Of a stretch of 41,161 bases of DNA, positions 24,947-33,508 are shown piece by piece. The position numbers and the translations under genes were made by a program. Position 1 is the stretch's first letter; each line of letters starts with the position of its first letter. The notes beneath the pieces are model-generated. The model ran no database searches and was not told the DNA's origin. It worked only from the letters and a program-made list of their open reading frames with translations. The DNA comes from Alkalibacterium iburiense. Its GTDB lineage: Bacteria; Bacillota; Bacilli; Lactobacillales; Carnobacteriaceae_A. Location of the stretch: NCBI RefSeq assembly GCF_039521845.1, contig NZ_BAAACW010000061.1, forward strand, positions 1 through 41,161. The letters run 5' to 3'.

Positions 24947-25850
24947 AATTCGTATTCAACTGTTCATTCATTTTCTTTCGTTCACGGTGACGGTTGACAG
25001 ATGCTTTGATTAAGCCTTTTTTAGGTGAGATGACAAAGACAATCAACGCGGTTGCTCCTGTTACAACAGCAATCATTCCAGAAATCGTTGTATCGATTAA
25101 AAAGGCTGACCAGACGCCTACTACACTATTGAAGATAGCAAACACAAGGGATAAACCAATCATTTTGGTCAGTTTATTGGTCAGAAGATAAGCAGTCAGC
25201 GCAGGCCCAACCATAAAGCCAACAACTAAGATAGACCCTACAGAATCATAAGCTCCTACTGCTGTGAGAGAAACAATCGTCATTAATCCATAATGGACCA
25301 GAACAGGAGAAATGCCAACGGATGCAGCAAAAGCCGCATCAAATGTCGTCAATTTCAGTTCTTTAAAAAACAGAAAAATAAAGGCGCTGTTAATCAGCAG
25401 AATGGCTCCCATCATCCAGAGGGATTTCGGACCGAAATCCAGTCCCATGATAGTCAGTCGTCTAAAGGGCGCAAAGGCTATCTCTCCCATTAACACCGCA
25501 TCTTCATCTAGATGCACATCTCCGGCATATTGAGTGATTAATATGACGGCTATACTGAAAAACAAGGGGAAAACTATACCGATGGCTGCATCCTTAGATA
25601 CGAGCTTCGTTCCTTGCAGAGCTTCAATCATCCACACGGTTGCAATTCCAACAAGGGTCGCTCCTATTGTCAGTAAGGGAGAGTTCAGGTCTTCCGTCAC
25701 AAAGAAAGCGAGAACGATACCAAGCAAAACTGTATGGGTTATCGCATCCGATATCATTGTTGTCCCTCTAAGCACTAAAAACACTCCAGGAAGAGCACAG
25801 GCTATAGCCACCACTACAGCTATGATGGTTATTTCAGTTAACATGCTCAT
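24945..25850 (-). CDS. mntD: manganese ABC transporter permease
   Basis: 301 residues from ATG 25850 (GGAGGAGGAACAG upstream), with about 8-9 membrane helices of the ABC-3 family (ZnuB/MntC type). It opens LTEITIIAVVVAIACALPGVFLVLRG and contains SDAITHTVLLGIVLAF, the conserved segment of these permeases. The C-terminus is basic and cytosolic. Its start overlaps the stop of the other permease gene by 4 bp (ATGA). Two permease genes per operon are typical of the Bacillus-type mntABCD manganese importer, so the pair probably forms a heterodimeric channel. Confidence 0.85.
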   Translation of the reverse strand: MSMLTEITIIAVVVAIACALPGVFLVLRGTTMISDAITHTVLLGIVLAFFVTEDLNSPLLTIGATLVGIATVWMIEALQGTKLVSKDAAIGIVFPLFFSIAVILITQYAGDVHLDEDAVLMGEIAFAPFRRLTIMGLDFGPKSLWMMGAILLINSAFIFLFFKELKLTTFDAAFAASVGISPVLVHYGLMTIVSLTAVGAYDSVGSILVVGFMVGPALTAYLLTNKLTKMIGLSLVFAIFNSVVGVWSAFLIDTTISGMIAVVTGATALIVFVISPKKGLIKASVNRHRERKKMNEQLNTN

Positions 25851-26773
25851 CTCTGTTCCTCCTCCCATTTTTCTAATTGCAGGACTATCTCTCTTTGTCT
25901 TCTCTTGTAAGCTAAGTGGTTAGCCAAAATGCCTCTTTTAGGCGCGAAAAACAAACTGAAAAAGACGATAAGGCTTAAAACGACAACAATACTTGGTCCG
26001 GTCGGTATTTGGGTGCCAATAGAACTGATAAACGTTCCTGCCACTCCGGATAAAAAACCTATGATGGCAGCTATAATCATGACGACACTCAACCGATTAC
26101 TCCACTGCCTTGCTGCGATAGAAGGTCCTATAAGCAGGGCACTTATCAAAATAACTCCCACAGATTCCAGCCCAAGAATAATCGTCACAACAATTAAAGT
26201 CGATAATATAAATTCAACCAAGCGACTGGAGAAACTTAGTGTTTTTCCAAACAAGGGGTCAAAGGTCATCACCTTAAACTCTTTCCATAAAAGCAAAACA
26301 CAGATGAGCATCGCTAGACCTACTGCAGCGATCATCTGAATGTCGCTCAACAACATGGCACTCGCTTGACCAAAGATAAAGTTCGTTAATCCAGCCTGCT
26401 GGGCATTAGGATTGTTTTGTATAGCTGACAGAATGACTAAGCCTAAACCGAAAAAACTCGATAAAACTAAAGAAAGGGCACTATCTAGCTTTACCACTGT
26501 TTTACGGCTCATCACTTGAATAATCACTGTAGCTATCATTCCAGAAAAAACAGCTCCTAAAAGCAGTAAAATTAAATCTTTTTGCTGAACAATGAGAAAG
26601 GCTATGCCAATACCCGGGAGAGAAGCATGACTAAGAGCATCTCCTAACAAGCTTTCTTTTCGCAAGGTGGCATAAGTGCCGATAACCCCGCTCAATAAGC
26701 CTAAAAAACCAGTCCCCAAGGCGACTACTTGAAACGTATAATCCGTAAGCAAGGCACTCAATTGATTAAACAT
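25847..26773 (-). CDS. mntC: manganese ABC transporter permease
   Basis: 308 residues, ABC-3 family permease with 8-9 membrane helices. The N-terminal half has SGVIGTYATLRKESLLGDAL followed by SHASLPGIG, the hallmark segment (GDALSHASLPG) of Mn/Zn/Fe-chelate ABC-3 permeases. The C-terminal tail is charged (KRRQREIVLQLEKWEEEQR). The ribosome binding site GAGGTG lies in the end of the ATPase gene, and the two genes overlap by 8 bp. It is paired with the next permease to form the membrane channel for the metal delivered by MntA. Confidence 0.87.
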   Translation of the reverse strand: MFNQLSALLTDYTFQVVALGTGFLGLLSGVIGTYATLRKESLLGDALSHASLPGIGIAFLIVQQKDLILLLLGAVFSGMIATVIIQVMSRKTVVKLDSALSLVLSSFFGLGLVILSAIQNNPNAQQAGLTNFIFGQASAMLLSDIQMIAAVGLAMLICVLLLWKEFKVMTFDPLFGKTLSFSSRLVEFILSTLIVVTIILGLESVGVILISALLIGPSIAARQWSNRLSVVMIIAAIIGFLSGVAGTFISSIGTQIPTGPSIVVVLSLIVFFSLFFAPKRGILANHLAYKRRQREIVLQLEKWEEEQR

Positions 26774-27530
26774 CGCTACGGCTCACCTCTCCAAGATTAC
26801 GGTCTTGATGATAGGTTTCATTAATCAGCTCTTCAGTGAAAGTCGTTTCCACAGGACCCGCTCCTACTACTTCCTGATTAATCAACAGCACGTAATCAAA
26901 ATACTCTTCAACGGTCTGTAAATCATGGTGGACCACCACGACACTTTTTCCCTCATTCACTAATTCTCTTAGTAGCTTCATGATAATCCGCTCTGTTTTC
27001 ATGTCCACACCCGAGAGCGGTTCATCCATAATATAAATATCGGCTTCCTGCGCCAAAGCCCGTGCCAAAAACACTCTTTGCCTTTGCCCACCTGATAACT
27101 GACTGATCTGCCGGTCCGCAAAAGTAGGCAGGCCGACTTTCATGAGCATCTGCTTGGCTATTTCTCTGTCTTTTTTCTTTGGACGCTTAAACCAGCCTAA
27201 TTTCCCATATCGTCCCATCAAGACGACATCCATGACAGTCGTTGGGAAATCCCAATCGACTGTTGTATTTTGGGGAACGTAAGCCAGCCTGTCTTTTACT
27301 TCTTGGTAAGATTGGCTGTTTTTCCCATCTGTCTGAAATGAAACGGTACCTGTAATAGGTTTGATAAAGTCCACCATCGATTTAATGAGGGTCGACTTTC
27401 CAGCTCCATTTGGCCCAATAATAGCACTTAGCTGACCTTTAGGCAGAGAGGCTGTTATATTCCACAAAACAGGTCGGGCATCATAAGCCACAGTCAGTCG
27501 ATTAATTGTAATGGCTGAACTCTTTTCCAC
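26766..27530 (-). CDS. mntB: manganese ABC transporter ATP-binding protein
   Basis: 254 residues of the ABC ATPase family for metal import. Walker A GPNGAGKST (39-47), Q-loop VPQNTTVDWDFP, signature LSGGQRQR, Walker B IYIMDEP and switch His (VVVHHD) are all present. The VDWDFP and MGRYGKLGW segments are characteristic of Mn/Zn (MntB/ZnuC/PsaB) ATPases. The start codon is GTG at 27530 with AAGGA 6 nt upstream. It follows mntA by 29 bp on the minus strand and overlaps mntC. It supplies energy at the cytosolic face. Confidence 0.9.
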   Translation of the reverse strand: MEKSSAITINRLTVAYDARPVLWNITASLPKGQLSAIIGPNGAGKSTLIKSMVDFIKPITGTVSFQTDGKNSQSYQEVKDRLAYVPQNTTVDWDFPTTVMDVVLMGRYGKLGWFKRPKKKDREIAKQMLMKVGLPTFADRQISQLSGGQRQRVFLARALAQEADIYIMDEPLSGVDMKTERIIMKLLRELVNEGKSVVVVHHDLQTVEEYFDYVLLINQEVVGAGPVETTFTEELINETYHQDRNLGEVSRSDV

Positions 27531-27559
27531 GTCATTTCCTTCTTTCTAGTTATCTGATT

Positions 27560-28498
27560 TCAGTCTTTTAAGGCATCCACTATCGTATCAATATTGGATG
27601 TGTACATTTTTATATACGTCTCTGCATTCTCTTCTGCGCTTCCTAAGGCATCAGAATACAATTCTCCAGCATTCGTGACCTCATGACCTCGGCTGCCTGC
27701 CGCTTCAATCAGTGCTTCTATATTTCTAGGAGATACAGAACTTTCTACGAAAACCGCTCGAATTTCTTTTTCAACAAGAAAGTCAGCCAAGCGACTGATA
27801 TCGCCTGTCCCTGCTTCCGTTTGAGTATTTAATCCTTGCAGTCCCACAACTTCAAACCCATATTCTGCTCCAAAATACTGAAAAGCATCGTGAGCCGTCA
27901 CTAAATAACGTGACTGTTCAGGAACTTCTTCAATGCGTTCTCGAATATAAGCATCTAATTCTTCTAAATCTTCTATATACTCTTTCGCATTCTGCTGATA
28001 TGCAGAAGCGTTCTCAGGATCCTTTTCACTCAGTTGATCCGCTACATGCTGCGTTCCTTCTTGCCAATGCGGCACACTAAACCAAATATGCGGGTCGTAT
28101 TCTAAATCATCGTCTTCTTCAGGATTCCTATAATCCCGTTCACTTATTCCCTCAGCTACAACAATGGATAGTACGCCCCGTTCACTAAGTGAGTCAAAGA
28201 CTTCGACAAATCGCTCTTCTAAAGATAAGCCGTTATAAATCACGACGTCTGCTTCTCCCATTTTTATCACATCGGATGTTGAGGGCTGGTAATCATGGGG
28301 GTCTACTCCAGGGCCCATTAAGCCAGTGACGGTGACATGTTCTCCTCCCACACGATGGGCTAAATCAGCTATCATCGAAGTGGTCGCTACAACGGACAAG
28401 CCAGAATCGGTTGCCTCTTCTGTAGGCGGAGTCACCTGGCAGCCCGCTAGTATAAAGAGAGTGAGTAGGCCGGATATTAATTTATATACATGTTTCAT
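27560..28498 (-). CDS. mntA: manganese-binding lipoprotein (TroA/MntA family)
   Basis: About 312 residues from ATG 28498 (in-frame ATGs at 28516 and 28507 are alternatives). The signal peptide ends in lipobox LAGC with Cys20 for lipid attachment. The TroA fold has likely metal ligands His68 (GVDPHDYQPS), His137 (DPHIWF), His203 (TAHDAFQYFG) and Asp283 (LYSDALG), a His-His-His-Asp set as in TroA and Bacillus MntA. The acidic stretch NPEEDDDLEYD precedes the second His, and the short loop argues against a His-rich zinc-type protein. It captures Mn2+ outside the membrane. It is first in the operon and preceded by MntR-like operators, so it should be repressed when Mn is high. Confidence 0.88.
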   Translation of the reverse strand: MKHVYKLISGLLTLFILAGCQVTPPTEEATDSGLSVVATTSMIADLAHRVGGEHVTVTGLMGPGVDPHDYQPSTSDVIKMGEADVVIYNGLSLEERFVEVFDSLSERGVLSIVVAEGISERDYRNPEEDDDLEYDPHIWFSVPHWQEGTQHVADQLSEKDPENASAYQQNAKEYIEDLEELDAYIRERIEEVPEQSRYLVTAHDAFQYFGAEYGFEVVGLQGLNTQTEAGTGDISRLADFLVEKEIRAVFVESSVSPRNIEALIEAAGSRGHEVTNAGELYSDALGSAEENAETYIKMYTSNIDTIVDALKD

Positions 28499-28553
28499 CG
28501 GTATCATCGCCTTCATCTATTCATTCTTCATTTTAAAGGTAGCATTCATTTGT

Positions 28554-28594
28554 TTTTTAGTCTATACTAAAAATATATTTTAGTCAACCATAAT
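28554..28594. promoter_or_regulatory. mntA promoter with two MntR-like operators
   Basis: A perfect 8-4-8 inverted repeat, TTTTTAGT-CTAT-ACTAAAAA (28554-28573), and a second related site, TTTTAGTCAACCATAA (28579-28594), lie in the divergent gap. On the minus strand TTGACT (28587-28582), 17 nt, TAGACT (28564-28559) reads as the mntA promoter, so the sites cover its -10 and -35. Confidence 0.6.
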
Positions 28595-28613
28595 CAGCCG
28601 GGTTTAAAGGACT

Positions 28614-28643
28614 TTGACAGATTGAGTCAAACTATGGTAAAAA
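28614..28643 (+). promoter_or_regulatory. candidate mntR promoter
   Basis: Consensus TTGACA (28614-28619), an 18-nt spacer, then TAAAAA (28638-28643), 31 bp before the mntR ATG. Confidence 0.5.
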
Positions 28644-28673
28644 TGATATGACTACAGAAAAGGGGCTACGTAC

Positions 28674-29324
28674 ATGACACCCAACAAAGAAGATTTCATC
28701 AAAGCAATCTATGAACTAGGCGGTGAAGAAGAGGTGGTTTCAAATAAATCCTTGGTTCAACGTCTCTCTATCTCCGCTGCATCGGTAACCGACATGAACA
28801 CACGGTTGTTAAAAGAAGATTTAATCACTCATATCCCCTACCAGGGAGTCAAACTGACTGAAAAAGGATTGCGTATAGCCAATCAATTGAAAAGGAAACA
28901 TCGAATTTGGGAAGTATTTCTAGCAGAAAAATTAGGGTATGATTGGAATGAAGTCCATGCGGATGCGGACTTGCTTGAACACGCGTCGTCTGATTTGCTC
29001 ATTGAACGCTTAAATGTGTTTTTAGAAGAACCCACTTTCGATCCGCACGGTGGCGTTATCCCTAATAAGGACGGGACGATTCCTGAAATTAAGTCAACCC
29101 CTTTAATCGAATGTGAAGTGGGTGAACACTTTAAAATTAAAGAAGTGGATGATCAGCAGGATTTTTTAGAGTACTTACTTCAAAAGCAAGTGTCTCTTGG
29201 AAAGGAATATAAGCTTGTCGCCAGCGAACCCTACGACGGGCCACTCACTCTCGAATCTCTCTCAGGAGAACAAACCATTATTGGACATAAAGCAGCCCAT
29301 AAAATTTTGGTCGAAAAGGTCTAA
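28674..29324 (+). CDS. mntR: DtxR family manganese-dependent regulator
   Basis: 216 residues, the long three-domain form: winged helix (1-70), dimerisation/metal domain (71-140) and a C-terminal SH3-like FeoA domain (~145-216). The metal-site motif reads His76 (KHRIWE), then Asp99-x2-Glu102-His103 (ADLLEH). An acidic residue stands where iron-sensing DtxR has Cys102, which is the pattern of Mn-sensing members. With Mn bound it should block the mntABCD promoter. It is divergently oriented from that operon across a 157-bp gap with palindromic sites, and this context strongly supports the call. Confidence 0.88.
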   Translation: MTPNKEDFIKAIYELGGEEEVVSNKSLVQRLSISAASVTDMNTRLLKEDLITHIPYQGVKLTEKGLRIANQLKRKHRIWEVFLAEKLGYDWNEVHADADLLEHASSDLLIERLNVFLEEPTFDPHGGVIPNKDGTIPEIKSTPLIECEVGEHFKIKEVDDQQDFLEYLLQKQVSLGKEYKLVASEPYDGPLTLESLSGEQTIIGHKAAHKILVEKV

Positions 29325-29407
29325 CCTCATTTTTAGAGCGTCTCGCGCTACTCTTTTCGCTAAATTTGATACACTAGTCTTATCTTTACCGAAATGAGGC
29401 AGCCGTT

Positions 29408-30001
29408 ATGGAAAACATCTTAAAAAAATGGGAATGGAAAGATGCCCTTTCTTTGATAGGTTTGGGGTTGACTTTATTTTTAGTTTATTTTGCCTGGCAA
29501 GCTGGTGCATTTGAATCTCAAGAGGAATTTGTAGAATATGTCAATAGTTTCGGAATATACTCCGTTTTACTGTTTACGGTCCTTCAAACGGTTCAAGTGT
29601 TTCTCCCTTTACTCCCATCTGCCATAACTATCCCCGCAGGGATTGTCCTGTTCGGTCCTGTTTTTGGTAATCTATATAGTTATATAGGCATCTCCTTAGG
29701 CTCCATCCTGACATACTTAGTCGTTAAACGATACGGAGAAAGAGCCATTGGAAAGCTGGTCAGTCAAAAGAAGATTCAGAAGTATGAAGATAAACTAACC
29801 AATGGGAAAAAATTCGAGCGTCTGTTTGCCATCGTCATGTTTGTTCCCTTTGCTCCCGATAATATCTTTACTTATTTAGCGGGTTTATCCGATATGTCGC
29901 CTAAAAAGGTGATTGCTTTCATTCTCCTTGGGAAACCCACGTCGATTGTTATTTACGGTCTGGGCTTAACCACGATTCTTGAATGGATTGGCATCTTATA
30001 A
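29408..30001 (+). CDS. TVP38/TMEM64 (VTT-domain) membrane protein
   Basis: 197 residues with about five membrane segments. The VTT core runs LLPSAITIPAGIVLFGPVFG then LYSYIGISLGSILTYLVVKR, with the GxxxG-rich re-entrant segment and FVPFAPDNIFTYLAG in the second half. This family (DedA/TVP38, B. subtilis YtxB/YdjX-like) includes lipid scramblases and carriers; a role in lipid or undecaprenyl-phosphate handling is possible but not shown. The ribosome binding site is GAGGCAG, spacing ~7. It follows mntR by 83 bp on the same strand and may be partly co-transcribed. A terminator closes it. Confidence 0.82.
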   Translation: MENILKKWEWKDALSLIGLGLTLFLVYFAWQAGAFESQEEFVEYVNSFGIYSVLLFTVLQTVQVFLPLLPSAITIPAGIVLFGPVFGNLYSYIGISLGSILTYLVVKRYGERAIGKLVSQKKIQKYEDKLTNGKKFERLFAIVMFVPFAPDNIFTYLAGLSDMSPKKVIAFILLGKPTSIVIYGLGLTTILEWIGIL

Positions 30002-30008
30002 GCATCAC

Positions 30009-30034
30009 AAGCAACCGAGTGGGGTTGCTTTTTT
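30009..30034 (+). terminator. intrinsic terminator
   Basis: AAGCAACC (30009-30016) pairs with GGTTGCTT (30023-30030), followed by TTTT. Confidence 0.8.
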
Positions 30035-30052
30035 GTTTGGATTGTTAACGGT

Positions 30053-30081
30053 TTGACAAGGCTACATGGTATACTTACCAT
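30053..30081 (+). promoter_or_regulatory. pullulanase promoter with palindromic operator
   Basis: TTGACA (30053-30058), 17 nt, TACCAT (30076-30081) is a reasonable sigma-A promoter. The perfect 6-4-6 palindrome ATGGTATACTTACCAT (30066-30081) covers the -10 region, so a repressor site is likely. It lacks the central CG of most LacI operators. Confidence 0.5.
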
Positions 30082-30108
30082 ACTACAGGACGGAAAGGAT
30101 TTTATACT

Positions 30109-32097
30109 ATGCATGCGAGTCATCCTATTGAAAAACGTATCCCTTATTTAGAAGGGACAGTATATGAAAACGATGATTTAGGTCTGTCCTATTCAAAAGA
30201 GCAGTCGACTTTCAAAGTGTGGTCCCCCACCGCTAAGGAAGCCTGGCTCAATCTCTATGAAACAGCCGAGACCTCATCTGTTTACAAAAAAATACAATTA
30301 ATTCAGAAAGATAATGTATGGACAACGACAGTTGATGAAGATTTGGACGGCTTCTTTTATACCTATAGTTTTATTCATCATGAAGAGGCAGTCGAAACAG
30401 CTGACGTTTATAGTAAAGCAGTCGGGCTGAATGGAGACCGTTCAGCTATTCTCTCTTTAGATGACACCGATCCCGAAGGCTGGGAAAAAGATGTTTTCGA
30501 GCCAGTCTCCTCTATAACTGACGCTATCATATGGGAGATTCACGTGGAAGATTTTTCCAGTGATGAATCGGCTCAATTTTCTAAAGCAAACAGAGGCAAG
30601 TACCTCGCTTTTACGGAAGATAATGTACGGGTCAATGATGACCCAGAACACCTAGCTGGGGTATCTTACCTTAAAGAACTCGGCATCAACTATGTGCACC
30701 TGCTTCCAGCTTTTGATTTTGAAAATGACGAACAATCCGAAGCGTACAATTGGGGATATGACCCTAAAAATTACATGGTGCCAGAAGGAAAGTACTCTTC
30801 TGATCCAAGCGACCCTAAAGCCCGTATTAAAGAGTTTAAACATATGGTCGCTCACCTCCATAAACAAGGCATTGGGGTTATTTTAGATGTGGTATATAAC
30901 CATACGTTTTCTTTTGAGGATTCTGTTTTCCAGCGCACAGTGCCCGATTATTATTACCGGATGAATAAGGATGGAACTTTAGCTAATGGTTCGGGTACTG
31001 GAAACGAGACGGCCAGTGAACGGAAAATGATGCGCAAGCACATGATTGATTCTGTTTTATACTGGGTGGAAGAGTATCATATAGATGGCTTCCGTTTTGA
31101 TTTGATGGGACTTCATGATGTGGACACGATGAATGAGCTTCGAAAAACGTTGAATGAGAGAGGATACGAGTCTGTTTTACTTTACGGAGAGCCTTGGAAT
31201 GCAGGAAGCGTGGCTATTTATGAGCCGAATAAGCCCGCAGATAAGTACCATATTGGTGATTTTGCGGATGGGATAGCTATTTTCAATGATGAGTTTAGAG
31301 ATGCGATTAAAGGGCCTGTTTTTGATGCTAAAAAAGGCGCTTTTTTACAGGGAGCGAATGGCCGCGATGACAGCGATTATTCTAACATGGATTTAATTGC
31401 CAGTATTTTAGCTAATACTCAGTCAGATGTTGGCCGATTCAAGTTGCCCGATGAAAAGCAATGGGCGAGAAACCCTACTCAAGTGGTAACGTATGCTTCT
31501 GCTCATGATAATTTGACTCTTTACGATAAATTAGCTCTGACTAAAAAAGACACCCCTTCTTATGGGCGTGACTTGGATTTAATTCAGCTTAATAAAATCA
31601 ATGCCGCTGTCTTGTTTACTTCTTTGGGAGGAATCTTTTTCCAAGCGGGAGAAGAGTGGGGTCGAACTAAATTTGGAGATGAGAACAGCTACCAATCTTC
31701 TATTGATGTGAATATGCTTGACTGGACACGGACTTATGAAAATAAAGATTTATTAGAATATTACAAAGGGATGATTCGTATTCGAAAAGCCTACGCTCCT
31801 TTGCGTGATCCCAGCAATCAAACAGGGGACGCCATTACTTTTTCTCAGCTGAGAGAAAACCTCATAGCTTATACTATTCCTAATGTATTAGATGAGGGTG
31901 ATTGGAAAATGATGGCCGTCGTGATCAATACAAATATGCAGCCTGACCGAGTGGCTTTGAGAAGCAGCTACCCTCTTCCTAAAGAATGGACCATTATTGC
32001 TAACAGGCACACAGCTGGCCTGCAGCCTCTAGGGACTGTTTTAGGTAATCAATTCATAATTAATCCACGGGAAGTTCTCATTATGGTCGCTAAATAA
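30109..32097 (+). CDS. pulA: type I pullulanase (glycoside hydrolase family 13)
   Basis: 662 residues without a signal peptide, so a cytosolic debranching enzyme that cuts alpha-1,6 links in pullulan, glycogen or imported branched maltodextrins. The N-terminal CBM48-type beta domain (~15-115) contains FKVWSPTAKEAWLNLY. The type I signature YNWGYDP is at 213-219. GH13 catalytic residues: nucleophile Asp331 (DGFRFD), acid/base Glu361 (YGEPWN) and transition-state Asp467 (ASAHDN). The length matches AmyX/PulA enzymes. It has its own promoter with a palindrome over the -10 and a terminator after it. No other starch genes are adjacent. Confidence 0.93.
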   Translation: MHASHPIEKRIPYLEGTVYENDDLGLSYSKEQSTFKVWSPTAKEAWLNLYETAETSSVYKKIQLIQKDNVWTTTVDEDLDGFFYTYSFIHHEEAVETADVYSKAVGLNGDRSAILSLDDTDPEGWEKDVFEPVSSITDAIIWEIHVEDFSSDESAQFSKANRGKYLAFTEDNVRVNDDPEHLAGVSYLKELGINYVHLLPAFDFENDEQSEAYNWGYDPKNYMVPEGKYSSDPSDPKARIKEFKHMVAHLHKQGIGVILDVVYNHTFSFEDSVFQRTVPDYYYRMNKDGTLANGSGTGNETASERKMMRKHMIDSVLYWVEEYHIDGFRFDLMGLHDVDTMNELRKTLNERGYESVLLYGEPWNAGSVAIYEPNKPADKYHIGDFADGIAIFNDEFRDAIKGPVFDAKKGAFLQGANGRDDSDYSNMDLIASILANTQSDVGRFKLPDEKQWARNPTQVVTYASAHDNLTLYDKLALTKKDTPSYGRDLDLIQLNKINAAVLFTSLGGIFFQAGEEWGRTKFGDENSYQSSIDVNMLDWTRTYENKDLLEYYKGMIRIRKAYAPLRDPSNQTGDAITFSQLRENLIAYTIPNVLDEGDWKMMAVVINTNMQPDRVALRSSYPLPKEWTIIANRHTAGLQPLGTVLGNQFIINPREVLIMVAK

Positions 32098-32101
32098 TCA
32101 G

Positions 32102-32139
32102 AAAAAACAAGAGAACCGGATTCGGCCTCTTGTTTTTTT
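32102..32139. terminator. bidirectional intrinsic terminator
   Basis: AAAAAACAAGAG (32102-32113) pairs with CTCTTGTTTTTT (32127-32138), with an inner CCG/CGG extension, between convergent pulA and the cupin gene. Confidence 0.85.
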
Positions 32140-32140
32140 C

Positions 32141-32668
32141 TTAGTCAAATTCTGACCCTTTTGTTAAGTCCCAGTATGCCTGAACCGCTCCGTCACTCCC
32201 TGTCAAAGGATCTTTTTCAGGAACAGGGACATCATTGGCGCGCTGCTGAATGGTTTCATAATTGTCTTCATCACCTTTTTGCATATCAAAGTCGATTCCA
32301 TTCGGATAAGCTCCCACTATTTCAAAGTCATCTGTAGAGTCGATGGACTTATGGGCCACTCCTGCAGGCAGTAATAATACGTCACCCTTACTAAAGGAAA
32401 ACTCTTTTTCTCCAGGGCCTCCTAATTGAACGGTGGCCTTCCCTCTTAAGCAGACCAGCACTTCATGAGTATAGGAATGGAAATGATGAAAATCATGAAT
32501 GCCGCCAGTCCAAGCATTGGTGTAGCCATTTTCTTTTAATAAGTTCTTTGTTGCTTTTTCGGCATCCTCTCCTTCTACAAATTCATCCAGAACCTTTGGA
32601 TAAAACAAAACAGGCAAAGGAGAATTTGGAAAAGGTGGGTTTTCTCTTAATCGATGTAAATCAACCAT
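32141..32668 (-). CDS. cupin-domain protein (YjlB-like)
   Basis: 175 residues with a single cupin barrel. Motif 1 is HFHSYTHEVLVCLRGKATVQLGG with metal ligands His-x3-4-His-Glu, and motif 2 is GDVLLLPAGVAHKS with the fourth His. The site looks competent for Fe, Mn or Zn. The overall sequence resembles B. subtilis YjlB, whose reaction is unknown. No second domain is visible, and the C-terminal 45 residues are an acidic extension. It is cytosolic. GGAGGCAAT (minus strand) is well placed before the ATG. It is transcribed alone, so the neighbours say nothing of its substrate. Confidence 0.8.
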   Translation of the reverse strand: MVDLHRLRENPPFPNSPLPVLFYPKVLDEFVEGEDAEKATKNLLKENGYTNAWTGGIHDFHHFHSYTHEVLVCLRGKATVQLGGPGEKEFSFSKGDVLLLPAGVAHKSIDSTDDFEIVGAYPNGIDFDMQKGDEDNYETIQQRANDVPVPEKDPLTGSDGAVQAYWDLTKGSEFD

Positions 32669-32910
32669 TGTATTGCCTCCTTAAGTAAAATATCCTTCGC
32701 ATTTAGTGTGTCACTCGCCATAAAAAACGTCAACTAATAGCTATTATGCTGAGATTATTTTTTAAATGGCCTGCATTCTTATTTTTATATTTAGTAAAGT
32801 ATAGAGTTCGCTTATTCTTCCAGAATTGACTAAAGACCTGAATTTCAGTATTCTTAAGGTACAGACTTCAGGCACAAGTGAATTATAACTATCAGAAAGG
32901 AATCGATGAA

Positions 32911-33411
32911 ATGGGTTTATTTGACTTTTTAAAAGGTAAAAAGAAAGAGAGCAAGCCAGTTACCCCTGCTGAGGAAGAAACGGAGCAGGAATCGATAAAA
33001 TACGAAACCAAGTTTACTGCCCGTGACTTAAAAGCCGATCCACAAACAGTGAAAGAGATTGTAGATAAAATGGTAGAGGAGGATCCTTTTAAAACCTTTT
33101 ATGGTGGAAAAACCGCTGAGGATTTTACACCCTTAACTTCTAGAGCCTATAAGTTCGATGCGATCACCACTTTGAATGTCGATTTTGTTCATAAAGAAAA
33201 AGGACGCGTTCTAGTTACAATTGAAGGCATTCCCCTCGGATTCTTGAAAGAAGAAGATGCTTTGACTGTTCAACAGTACCAAGAAAAATACTTGTTGACT
33301 GCCTATGTTTATGCGACAGGTGGCCCCTATTTAGAATACGACAAAGATAAAGAAGAAGTTGTTGAAGGCGAAGCGCCTTACGGTTTAGATATATTTGTTC
33401 AGTTCACTTAA
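32911..33411 (+). CDS. conserved-looking cytosolic protein, unknown function
   Basis: 166 residues from ATG 32911, which has AAAGGA 9 nt upstream; a GTG at 32878 opens the same frame but lacks a site. It starts MGLFDFLKGKKK, the short amphipathic basic leader seen in many unrelated Firmicutes proteins, followed by an acidic linker (~15-30) and a compact alpha/beta domain (~35-166) containing AYKFDAITTLNVDFVHKEKG and a closing GLDIFVQFT. No catalytic motif is recognisable. It has its own terminator, and repeat array 4 follows it. Confidence 0.65.
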   Translation: MGLFDFLKGKKKESKPVTPAEEETEQESIKYETKFTARDLKADPQTVKEIVDKMVEEDPFKTFYGGKTAEDFTPLTSRAYKFDAITTLNVDFVHKEKGRVLVTIEGIPLGFLKEEDALTVQQYQEKYLLTAYVYATGGPYLEYDKDKEEVVEGEAPYGLDIFVQFT

Positions 33412-33446
33412 AGAAGCTTTAGAATCATCCTGATGCGTTGGATTTG

Positions 33447-33485
33447 AGAGACAGCCCTGTAATTAAACGGTCTGTCTCTTTTTTA
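33447..33485 (+). terminator. intrinsic terminator
   Basis: AGAGACAG (33447-33454) pairs with CTGTCTCT (33472-33479), followed by a run of T. Confidence 0.8.
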
Positions 33486-33508
33486 CAGCTATCGAACATA
33501 TAAATAAG

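Noticed and set aside
25534..26339. Long plus-strand reading frames opposite the mntC and mntD genes
   Set aside because: They are antisense shadows of hydrophobic permease codons, with no ribosome binding sites, and the minus-strand genes are clear.
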